Part shown: piece by piece, positions 50,967-59,792 of the stretch
Layout of the letters: each line of letters begins with the position of its first letter
Position numbering within the stretch: the stretch's first letter is position 1
Assembly (NCBI RefSeq): GCF_031326345.1
Contig: NZ_CP133671.1
Span: 5,580,001 to 5,644,000, forward strand
DNA length: 64,000 bases
Source: Aureispira sp. CCB-E
GTDB lineage: Bacteria; Bacteroidota; Bacteroidia; Chitinophagales; Saprospiraceae
Reading direction: 5' to 3'
Position numbers and translations under genes: made by a program
The notes under the pieces: generated by a model
Told to the model about the DNA's origin: nothing
Databases searched by the model: none
The model's input: only the letters and a program-made list of their open reading frames with translations

Positions 50967-53900
50967 TTATTCCACTATAATCTTTTCTGTAATAACCTTG
51001 TTGTCTATCACAAATCTTGCTAAGTACACTCCTGAAGGATAATCCGTCATGTCAATCTCGTAGTTTTGCTCCAAACTTTCTTGGGGCTCAAAGGATTGTA
51101 ATACTTGACCTGTAATACTCATGATACTCAATTGTACATCTGTTGTTTCTGCCAACACTAAGTTAACAAATACACGCCCTTCTGTTGGGTTTGGATACAA
51201 TTTGAATAAATCCAATGCTGGAATTGTATTCACAAAATCAGGCAATTGATAAGGAACTACTATTCCTGTTACAACTTGCTGACAACCTGTGCTAGCATCT
51301 GTTATCGTCACATCGTATGTTCCTGCTACCAATCCACTAATGTCCTCTGTTGTTGCTCCTGTATTCCATACATATTGGAAAGTACCACTACCTCCAGTTG
51401 CTGTAATATCTACTCCTCCTGCTATCGCCATAATTTCCGCATAAATCGTATCTATGGTAACATTAATTGGTGTTGTTGCTGCGATGGTTGCGGTTTCTGT
51501 TATTTGACAACCGTTCGCATCAGTGATAGACACCGTGTGCGTCCCTGCTGGGGCATTGCTCAAATCTTCCGTAGTCGCAGAAGTAGACCAATTGTAACTA
51601 TAGTTTGGTGTTCCTCCTTGTACAGTAATATCTACAGTACCGTCATTTCCATTACAAGCCACACCCGTTGTATTCACATTTACAGATAAAGCTGCTGGCT
51701 CTGTTATTTGGAAACTCGTCACGTAAGTACAGTTAGAGGCCGTTCCATTATCCGTAACTGTTACATTGTAAAAGCCACCAGAAATACCTGATAAATCCTC
51801 AGTAGTTGCCGCATTACTCCACTCGTATGCATAAGGACCTGTACCACCAGATACGGTCAAATCAATTGCACCATCTGCCGCACCTCCACAAGATACATTC
51901 GTTGTAACATCTGCTATTGCTGGAGCTGCTGATACCGTCACCTCTACCGTATCGGTATCCGTACAACCACTAGCATTGGTTACTGTTGCCGTATAGATAC
52001 CTGTCGCTGTTGCTTCAATAAAAGCAGATTGCGAGCCATCTGACCACAACAAAGATGTTGCAGGAGAAATGGTAACTGTTGGTGTTAAAGTAGCTGCAGA
52101 ACCTCCACAAATAGTTTGGTCTGCTCCCAGATCAATGTTAATTCCATTGTTATCAACATTAACTGTTGCGACCGCTCTAGGTGAAGTACATCCTTGAATT
52201 TCCGCGTAATACATGGTATTAGCAGAAAGGTTCGGAGTTGTGAAGGCATCTCCTATATGCACTAAATTACCGCCTGTTGGAGCATCATACCACATAATAG
52301 TAGATGGTACATAGCTTGCAACAGCAGATACCATTGCAGTATTGTTGGCACAAACCGAAGTATCGCCTGTCATAGACAAAGCCATTTGGTTACTAGGTGG
52401 TATATTAACAGTTGTTCTGAAAGTATCATTGCTAGGATTCAAATCTGTTCCTGCGCTAATAATAATCTCAAAGTTATACTGTCCTCCTGCTTCTGTATTA
52501 ATCGTACCAACTGTTTTATCAATCGTTATTCCTGATACTAAAATAGGATGAGTTGTATTAAATGTTGCGGTAGCATCTCCTGTAACATTCACTGTAATTG
52601 GAGCACTCAAAATCAAAGTTGATCCTACGTTGGCAATTTGAATAATAACATCATCTACTGGTGAGCCACAACCATTGGGCGATTTTAAGCCTACTGCCAT
52701 TGCATCATTAGCAATAATAATATGTTCGTCTGCACCAATATCTGGCTTAGAACCCAATGGACGCATATCTCCATTAATATCCGTTGTAATAGGTAAGGTT
52801 AGGTTAACATCTCCTGTATCTACAGCCAGAGGACCTCCCAAGTATAAACCATTGACAAAGTTAGGGTTTCCAGATACAGAGTTTAAGTCGTATCCAATTC
52901 CACTTGCTTGCCAGTCAGCCAATGTAGCATAGGTATTAGTACCAAAACGAACGGCTCTACCTCCTGTACCACTAATAAAGAACAAGTTATGATCCATTCC
53001 ACTCATACTAACAGGGTCTAATGTATAGAAACATTCTCCTGTTGTAGCATTTAAGATATTGTTACGCAAATCAATGTTTAGATGATTGTCCAACCAACAA
53101 GCACGTGTTGCGCTAAATGTATTGTGATAAACATAGATCAAACTAGCTTCACGCATATAAAATGCTTCACCACCAGCACCACAAAGCACCATGTTATTGG
53201 CAACTAAACCATTTCTTACTTTATCCGAAAAGCCTCCAAAAATAGCAATACCATAATCTCTTGAAGTAATATCGTTTCCTGTGATAGAGAAATTTTGAAT
53301 ATCGTACAATTGCAAAGCATCAGCACCGCTAGCTCCCAAATCATACACTGTATTACCACTGATTACGATGCTGTCTTGCTCATCGACATAGATTCCATAA
53401 TCATCAGCATCATGCATATTATTATTCATAATCTTGTTCCCCATATTTTCAGAGTTGGAAACACCTCCCTCTAAAATAATATTGGCAACACCTCCACTAA
53501 TATCATTGTTGATGATAGTTGTATGGTTTGTATTGTTTCCTTCCGAAGCTGTACCAACACTAGCTGCATAACTATTAGATGCCAAAACACCAACTACATT
53601 TGAAGGAGTCCCAATAGGCACGACAATTTGGTTATTATCAATAATATTATGATTAGCTTGGTTTGTCAACAAGACACCATAAGCAGGCGTTGTTGTTCCT
53701 GTATTTTCTATTCTAAAATTCTTAATAGTGAAATAGTCTACTCCATCCAACGTCACAGTTGCAGCTGTATTAGGACCAGAAGCATCATGTGTTATCGTAG
53801 CGTCTGCTGCATTTAATCCATCAAATGTCACCGTGTTTGTAAGACTTGCACCTGGGATTTCATTGATTACCCAAGGACCAACATACGTTCCTGCCACAAA

Positions 53901-56612
53901 TTCCATTGTAACAGGACCACTTATACCACAACTCATCAATGCATCTAAGGCTTCACCTACTGTTGGATAGTCTGCCGAAGCATGTCCAACAGAATAGGTT
54001 CCTGATAAACCAGGGCATACATTTACATGTAATGTATCATTGCTAAAACGTTCATCAACTACACCGTTAGGCATAGATGTCCAGAAGCTCAAATTAGTTG
54101 TATTAGCAGGGAAGTTTAAGTTAGCTAACGTCATGTTAGCACTTCCACCAACTGGGATTGGTGTCCCAGTATAAGGTACATTGGTCTGCGTATTACCATC
54201 AATTGTCCAACCTACCATAAACGAAGTTAGAGGTACAATTCCATAATTTCTAACAACAACCTCTACCGAAGCAAAACCTCCTGTAATTGGCAACGTAGGA
54301 CTAGCCAATTCTGCTACTCCAGCGTCATTCGTTGGCGGCGTAAACTCATCAGCTCCAATATCAACAGAAGCAGCTCCTGTAGCTGGACGAACATCACCAT
54401 CAATATCTACTGTAACAGCAGTTGTTGCAATTCCTCTGTCGTTCAAAAATGCGCCATCCACATGCAAATCTGTTGCACTGTAAAATGTTGGTAAGCCTTC
54501 TAGAGAGTTTTGGTCATAACCATTGGCGCCATTTGTTTGCCAATCAGTCAAGTCAGCATAGGTAGAACCAAAATCTATCAAGTTTGGATTCGCAGGGTTC
54601 GTATAGAACACATTGTAATCCATATCTGAAAAGGTATTCGATGAGAACGTTTCAAAAGCGTAATTCGTCGTACTAGTACTTACAAAAATATTGTTTTTAA
54701 CATCTACTGTATTATCAAAGTTAGACCATACACAGGCAGAAGCTCCTGAAACTATTGTATTATGATAGAAATCTGTTTCCCTTGTAAAAAACAAGTAAAT
54801 CCCTCTGTCATTAGCTGACTTAACCATATTATTGGCAATCAATGCTTGACGTGTTGGAGTGATTTGAGAATTAGAACGATTGAAGTAAATCCCATAATCT
54901 TCTAAATGAACATTATTACCGACCACATCAAAATTCATCAAATAGTATGTATAAATTCCATAATGGAATGTACTTGGAAAATCATGAATATTATTATTGG
55001 CAATCAATAGAGAGTCTTGGTAATAAGTATAAATTCCATAGTTGTCTGCATCTGAAATATCATTGTTTCTAATAATATTTCCACTATTATATAGAGAAGT
55101 TGTAGACGACCCATAAAGAGAAATCCCTCTATCTGCTCCTGTAATAACATTTCCTTCAATCAGTGTGTAATTAGCATTGTTCCCACTAGAAGTTACTGAT
55201 GTAGAAGAAGCTGTTGCAACAATTCCTGATGTATTAAAGGCATTGGTAACTGCCATTTGAATACGATTGTTCAAGATTTCATTGTGGTTGGCAGTATTGG
55301 TCAACAATACCCCCCACCCTTGTGTCGTAGATGTATTGGCCAATAGAAAGTTTTGAATGGTGATGTAATCGGCACCATCTAAAGCTACTGCTGCTCCGCT
55401 ATTAACAGTGATACTAGCCGCTTGCCCAGAACCATCCCAAGTCACTCGGTTCGTTGCACTAATTCCAGGAATAGGACGATCTATTGTCAAAGCTGTTGTA
55501 TACGCTCCTGCTTGTACTTGCATGGTGACAGGACCACCAACACCACAACCATACAATGCTGTTAATGCATCTTGAAAAGTTGGGAAATCAGAAGTAGCCG
55601 TACCAACAGTATAAGTACCTGCCAAACCTGTACAGAAAAAGGTCTCTAGAGTATCGTTATTATTATCTGGATCAGGCATTCCATTAGGATTGCTAGTCCA
55701 AAACTTCAGATTTGTTAAACCTGAAGCAAAAGCGGTGCTTGCTGATAAATTAACAGTGGTACTAGTAGACTGTGCTAATGCAGGTCCTGTAAAGTTCACA
55801 GGAGTTTGTGCGGTTCCATTCAAAGTCCATTCAATTGTTACATTGTTTAAAGCATTGTTACCAAAGTTATTTAATGTAACATCAACAGGGTAAGATCCCG
55901 CTACAGCCCCCAAAACAGGTGACAACATTGCTGTAATACCAGCATTATTAGGCAATGGCAAAGAACCAGTTATACTAACGTCATCAAATGTAAATCCATC
56001 TGAAGCAGTTGGGCTTGTTGCTTCAAAATTATCTTCTTGACCAAAACGAATTTGGAAAGTAGAAGTAATTGTTTGTCCTGCTGTTTGCATCAAGTCATCA
56101 ATATCCAACACAACTTGTGCATACTGTCCTACTGAAGGACGATTGGCATAAAGATCATAAACTTGTACCCATGCATTAGAAGAACTACCTCTCATCCAAA
56201 CACGATCGTTAGGACTGCTTTCCTCGCCATGGTTGGCATAATTAAAGGTCAATTCCAAATCATTGGAGCCTCCATAATTAGATAAATCTAAATTAGCAAT
56301 CAAATAATTAATCGCTACGGTTCCACTCACGGCAGCATCAAGGGTCAATGCTCGATTTCCACCATTATAAAACCCTGCGCCTGCATTTGTGCGAGCTCGA
56401 CCATTGGCTCCCAACTGTACTTCCCAGCTATATCCAGGTCCCGACAAACCAGGTACGGGATTTTGATTGGTGGTATAACTACCAGCTGTTGCTCCTTCAA
56501 AATCCTCTGTCCAAGGTAGGGATAATTGCCCTGTAGCATGCTGAGATGATAAGAAACATACGACCAAAACGGATAATTGTATGCTCCTTATTTTGTCAAT
56601 AATATAAGTCAT
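50967..56612 (-). CDS. giant T9SS surface protein with duplicated beta-helix modules
   Basis: 1881 residues. Signal peptide to about 28. Residues 30-215 form a jelly-roll-like domain (W-T-E-D-F-E-G ... G-F-T-F-D-D-V). Two units of about 540 residues follow (about 225-765 and 765-1315), each a CARDB-like domain plus a parallel beta-helix opened by G-T-Y-T/S-V-G and closed by D-I-G-A-D-E. A third CARDB-like domain and an Ig-like domain come next, then three SprB-type repeats near 1570-1790 (S-G-G-T-G-P-Y-A-Y-E-W-S and relatives). A type A sorting domain from about 1798 begins L-Y-P-N-P and ends K-I-I-V-E. Adhesion is the most likely role. Confidence 0.92.
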   Translation of the reverse strand: MTYIIDKIRSIQLSVLVVCFLSSQHATGQLSLPWTEDFEGATAGSYTTNQNPVPGLSGPGYSWEVQLGANGRARTNAGAGFYNGGNRALTLDAAVSGTVAINYLIANLDLSNYGGSNDLELTFNYANHGEESSPNDRVWMRGSSSNAWVQVYDLYANRPSVGQYAQVVLDIDDLMQTAGQTITSTFQIRFGQEDNFEATSPTASDGFTFDDVSITGSLPLPNNAGITAMLSPVLGAVAGSYPVDVTLNNFGNNALNNVTIEWTLNGTAQTPVNFTGPALAQSTSTTVNLSASTAFASGLTNLKFWTSNPNGMPDPDNNNDTLETFFCTGLAGTYTVGTATSDFPTFQDALTALYGCGVGGPVTMQVQAGAYTTALTIDRPIPGISATNRVTWDGSGQAASITVNSGAAVALDGADYITIQNFLLANTSTTQGWGVLLTNTANHNEILNNRIQMAVTNAFNTSGIVATASSTSVTSSGNNANYTLIEGNVITGADRGISLYGSSTTSLYNSGNIIRNNDISDADNYGIYTYYQDSLLIANNNIHDFPSTFHYGIYTYYLMNFDVVGNNVHLEDYGIYFNRSNSQITPTRQALIANNMVKSANDRGIYLFFTRETDFYHNTIVSGASACVWSNFDNTVDVKNNIFVSTSTTNYAFETFSSNTFSDMDYNVFYTNPANPNLIDFGSTYADLTDWQTNGANGYDQNSLEGLPTFYSATDLHVDGAFLNDRGIATTAVTVDIDGDVRPATGAASVDIGADEFTPPTNDAGVAELASPTLPITGGFASVEVVVRNYGIVPLTSFMVGWTIDGNTQTNVPYTGTPIPVGGSANMTLANLNFPANTTNLSFWTSMPNGVVDERFSNDTLHVNVCPGLSGTYSVGHASADYPTVGEALDALMSCGISGPVTMEFVAGTYVGPWVINEIPGASLTNTVTFDGLNAADATITHDASGPNTAATVTLDGVDYFTIKNFRIENTGTTTPAYGVLLTNQANHNIIDNNQIVVPIGTPSNVVGVLASNSYAASVGTASEGNNTNHTTIINNDISGGVANIILEGGVSNSENMGNKIMNNNMHDADDYGIYVDEQDSIVISGNTVYDLGASGADALQLYDIQNFSITGNDITSRDYGIAIFGGFSDKVRNGLVANNMVLCGAGGEAFYMREASLIYVYHNTFSATRACWLDNHLNIDLRNNILNATTGECFYTLDPVSMSGMDHNLFFISGTGGRAVRFGTNTYATLADWQASGIGYDLNSVSGNPNFVNGLYLGGPLAVDTGDVNLTLPITTDINGDMRPLGSKPDIGADEHIIIANDAMAVGLKSPNGCGSPVDDVIIQIANVGSTLILSAPITVNVTGDATATFNTTHPILVSGITIDKTVGTINTEAGGQYNFEIIISAGTDLNPSNDTFRTTVNIPPSNQMALSMTGDTSVCANNTAMVSAVASYVPSTIMWYDAPTGGNLVHIGDAFTTPNLSANTMYYAEIQGCTSPRAVATVNVDNNGINIDLGADQTICGGSAATLTPTVTISPATSLLWSDGSQSAFIEATATGIYTATVTNASGCTDTDTVEVTVSAAPAIADVTTNVSCGGAADGAIDLTVSGGTGPYAYEWSNAATTEDLSGISGGFYNVTVTDNGTASNCTYVTSFQITEPAALSVNVNTTGVACNGNDGTVDITVQGGTPNYSYNWSTSATTEDLSNAPAGTHTVSITDANGCQITETATIAATTPINVTIDTIYAEIMAIAGGVDITATGGSGTFQYVWNTGATTEDISGLVAGTYDVTITDASTGCQQVVTGIVVPYQLPDFVNTIPALDLFKLYPNPTEGRVFVNLVLAETTDVQLSIMSITGQVLQSFEPQESLEQNYEIDMTDYPSGVYLARFVIDNKVITEKIIVE

Positions 56613-57291
56613 AAACTTAGGTTTTTGTACTACAAAAAAAGAAATAAATTTTGTTTTTAACGATTAGTAAAAATAGCCGTTTTTTGTGACTATAACAAAT
56701 TTATAACACTTTTAAGCCCTCTGTGACAAAGTTTTTTTTGGGCTTTTTGTTCTTTTTAGACCCTTTTTGAGACCTTTTTTTTCTTTTTTTTTTATTTGCT
56801 TTTTTGAAGTTTTTATTCTCTTCAAAAATCAGTTTTTTCCAATTCTAAATGCTCTATTTAAGCATTACAACGCAACCCCAAAATATTATGACCTATATTT
56901 CATACTATTATTATTTTTATATAGGGCTCTTATTATCTAACAGTTAAAAGCAAACCACCTATTCCTCCATTCCAATCACAATGACACCACTGGGGGCTTA
57001 GTTCTTGTTACCTTTTCAAGGGTCATATTCTTTTCCCCCTGCTTTTCAGCAAAAACAAAATTCTAATAAAAGAATCTAAAAACCAGTTTTTGGGTCGTAC
57101 TATCCTATTTTCTTGTCACTTTATCTATTATTTTAAATAAAAAACACCTAAAACAATATCCTATTTATTTTTATGCCTTATTTTAGGTAATTCATTGCCC
57201 ATTTTAGAACTCAATTCTTAATTAATTAGAATCTTATAAGATTTTGAACTCTAAAAAGAGTACATTTATCCTCGATTAGAAAACAATAATT
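56613..57291. promoter_or_regulatory. divergent intergenic region: minus-strand promoter and T-rich tract
   Basis: 679 bp. On the minus strand TTTG (caaa at 56696-56699), a 20-bp spacer and TATTTTTA (56668-56675) approximate the Bacteroidota promoter for the giant gene, 56 bp upstream of its ATG. At 56730-56815 the plus strand is strikingly T-rich, with several runs of 6-10 T. I see no gene. Confidence 0.45.
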
Positions 57292-59481
57292 ATGTTTCGT
57301 ACAATACTTTATTATTTAGCTATTATTCTATTTAGCTTATCGCTAAACGCCTGTAAAGAGATGTCAAAAGAAAAAGAAAATACTACTATCACAGCCCAAA
57401 CAGACCTCATGCCTCCTATTGCAGACAAAAAAGACTCTGCTATTGTTACGCATGGTCATACTAGAATTGATCCTTATTTTTGGATGCGTTTGACAGATGA
57501 TCAAAAAAATGCCAAGACTCCAGATGCTCAAACTCAAAAAGTTTTGGATTATTTGAATGCTGAGAATGCTTATTTAAAAACCAAGATGAAGCACACAGAG
57601 CCATTGCAAGAGAAGCTCTATACAGAAATGGTCGATCGCATCAAAAAAGACGATGCTTCTGTACCTTATTTTAAAAATGGCTATTGGTATTATACCAAGT
57701 TTGAAGAAGGCAAAGAATATGCAATTCACTGCCGTAAAAAAGGAAGTTTAGATGCCAAAGAAGAGATCATGTTAAATGTCAATGAATTGGCAGAAGGACA
57801 CAATTATTATGCTGCAACGAGTCTAAATGTAAGTCCTGATAATAAAATTTTAGCATTCTGTGAAGATGTTGTTAGCAGACGAATTTATACCGTTCGTTTC
57901 AAAAACCTAGAAACAGGTGAGTTTTTGCCAGACCGCATCAATGGAACAGATGGCAGTGGTGCTTGGGCAAACGATAACAAAACCTACTTTTATACGCTCA
58001 AAAATGAAATATCGCTCTTATCTGAAAAAATTCTCAGGCACAAATTAGGAACAGATGTAGCCGATGACTTTATTGTGTATTTTGAACGAGACCCTTCTTT
58101 TTATATCGGTGTCGGTCGATCTAAATCTGGTAAATACATTATCATTTATAATAGTAGTACCATTTCTAGTGATTACCACATCTTAAATGCAGATACCCCT
58201 GAAGGTGTCTTTGAGCAATTTGCCAAAAGAGAACCCAATCACGAATATAGCATTGACCACTACAATGATAAATTCTATATTGTAACCAACTGGAATGCTA
58301 CGAATTTCCGCTTGATGGAAACCCCTGAAAACGCAACTGCAAAAAAGAATTGGAAAGAAATCATCCCACATCGCAAAGATGTTTTGTTAGAAGACATCGA
58401 AGTTTTTAAAGACTATTTGGTCATTAGTGAGCGAGGCAATGCGGCTACTTCTATTCAAATTATTAATCAAAAAACTAAAAAAGAGCATCGTATTGATTTT
58501 GGTGAAGAGGCTTATGTAGCGTATGTTGGTAATAATCCAGAATTTGATACCGACAAACTTCGCTTTGGCTATTCGTCTTTAACGACGCCTAGTTCTGTTT
58601 ATGATTACAATATGAAAGAACACACTAAAGAACTGAAAAAACAAACGGAAGTAGTCGGAGGACATGACCCTAATCAATATGTCACCAAGCGATTGTTTGC
58701 AACGGTTAGAGATGGAAAAAAAGTCCCAATTTCTATCGTTTATAAAAAAGGCTTTGAACTAAACGGAAAAAATCCGCTGTTGCTCTATGCTTACGGCTCT
58801 TATGGTTCTTCGATGGATCCTTGGTTTAGCTCGACTCGATTAAGTTTATTAGACAGAGGCTTTGCTTGGGCTATTGCTCACATCCGTGGTGGTGAAGAAA
58901 TGGGGCGTGAATGGTATGAAGACGGTAAAATGTTTAAGAAAATTAATACATTTAACGATTATATTGACTGTGCAAAATTCTTAATTGGAGAACAGTATAC
59001 TTCTGAAGAACACTTATATGCAATGGGCGGAAGTGCTGGTGGTTTATTGATGGGAGCAGTGGTTAATATGGCGCCAGAGTTATTTAATGGTGTTATTGCT
59101 GCCGTGCCATTTGTTGATGTTGTTTCGACCATGCTAGATGAGACGATTCCATTGACGACTAATGAGTTTGATGAATGGGGAAATCCTAAGAACAAAGATT
59201 CTTATGATTATATGTTGTCCTATTCTCCTTATGATCAAGTAAAAGAGCAAGATTATCCCAATATGCTTATTACAACAGGTTTGTTTGACTCTCAAGTCCA
59301 ATATTGGGAACCTGCCAAATGGATTGCTAAGCTTAGAGATAAAAAGACTGATAACAATTTGCTTATGATGCATACAAATATGGAAGCGGGGCACGGTGGT
59401 GCTTCTGGACGTTTTAAACGTTATGAAGAAATTGCCTTAGAATATGCCTTTTTGTTAGATTTGGAAGGCATTAAAGAATAA
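57292..59481 (+). CDS. oligopeptidase B-like S9A peptidase, lipoprotein
   Basis: 729 residues with a lipoprotein signal (SLNACKE, Cys near 21). A beta-propeller fills about 60-440, and an alpha/beta-hydrolase domain fills about 450-725. The catalytic triad is Ser581 (GGSAGG), Asp666 (LFDSQV) and His701 (AGHGG). The pattern R-G-G-E-E-M-G-R-E-W-Y-E-D-G before the nucleophile is typical of oligopeptidase B (PtrB). It should cut short peptides, probably after basic residues, outside the cytoplasm. The gene is monocistronic and terminated by a strong hairpin. Confidence 0.93.
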   Translation: MFRTILYYLAIILFSLSLNACKEMSKEKENTTITAQTDLMPPIADKKDSAIVTHGHTRIDPYFWMRLTDDQKNAKTPDAQTQKVLDYLNAENAYLKTKMKHTEPLQEKLYTEMVDRIKKDDASVPYFKNGYWYYTKFEEGKEYAIHCRKKGSLDAKEEIMLNVNELAEGHNYYAATSLNVSPDNKILAFCEDVVSRRIYTVRFKNLETGEFLPDRINGTDGSGAWANDNKTYFYTLKNEISLLSEKILRHKLGTDVADDFIVYFERDPSFYIGVGRSKSGKYIIIYNSSTISSDYHILNADTPEGVFEQFAKREPNHEYSIDHYNDKFYIVTNWNATNFRLMETPENATAKKNWKEIIPHRKDVLLEDIEVFKDYLVISERGNAATSIQIINQKTKKEHRIDFGEEAYVAYVGNNPEFDTDKLRFGYSSLTTPSSVYDYNMKEHTKELKKQTEVVGGHDPNQYVTKRLFATVRDGKKVPISIVYKKGFELNGKNPLLLYAYGSYGSSMDPWFSSTRLSLLDRGFAWAIAHIRGGEEMGREWYEDGKMFKKINTFNDYIDCAKFLIGEQYTSEEHLYAMGGSAGGLLMGAVVNMAPELFNGVIAAVPFVDVVSTMLDETIPLTTNEFDEWGNPKNKDSYDYMLSYSPYDQVKEQDYPNMLITTGLFDSQVQYWEPAKWIAKLRDKKTDNNLLMMHTNMEAGHGGASGRFKRYEEIALEYAFLLDLEGIKE

Positions 59482-59499
59482 TAGGCTCAAACTCTATAT

Positions 59500-59530
59500 A
59501 AGTAATACGATTTTTCAACGGAGTAATGTA
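59500..59530. repeat. fragment of dispersed repeat
   Basis: taatacgatttttcaacggagtaatg matches atacgatttttccacgaagta at 43770 with few changes. Confidence 0.4.
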
Positions 59531-59592
59531 TAAGGTGGGTATTAAACATTCTTCTTAATATCTATTGCCTATTTTTAATAAAAAAGTTCTAT

Positions 59593-59624
59593 GAAGTTGT
59601 TTAAAACTAGTTTTAAGCAACTTC
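59593..59624 (+). terminator. hairpin terminator after the S9 peptidase gene
   Basis: 15-bp stem gaagttgtttaaaac / gttttaagcaacttc with one G-U pair, followed by tatttttt. Confidence 0.85.
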
Positions 59625-59648
59625 TATTTTTTAGGGTATTTTGTAATA

Positions 59649-59765
59649 ATACTTAGCTGTGCTGCGTCAACTCGTTCTACTCTTTTGTGCTACTAGCACA
59701 AGCCTACTCGGCAAGCTTAGTTTTTTAGTTTTTCACAAAAGTAACGATTAACAGAACGGAGTACA
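59649..59765. repeat. degenerate dispersed intergenic repeat
   Basis: Contains ttagctgtgctgcgtcaac and a right end aacagaacggagtac, similar in plan to the repeat at 40477. Between them is ttttgtgctactagcacaa, a perfect hairpin (ttgtgct/agcacaa). It occupies the gap just before the GH20 start. Confidence 0.4.
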
Positions 59766-59792
59766 TACGATGGTTCTTAAATTCAATTTATT

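Noticed and set aside
51246-51689. 147-residue Cys/Ser-rich frame opposite the giant surface-protein gene
   Set aside because: It is antisense to the SprB repeats and the sorting-domain region. Its composition mirrors their repeats.
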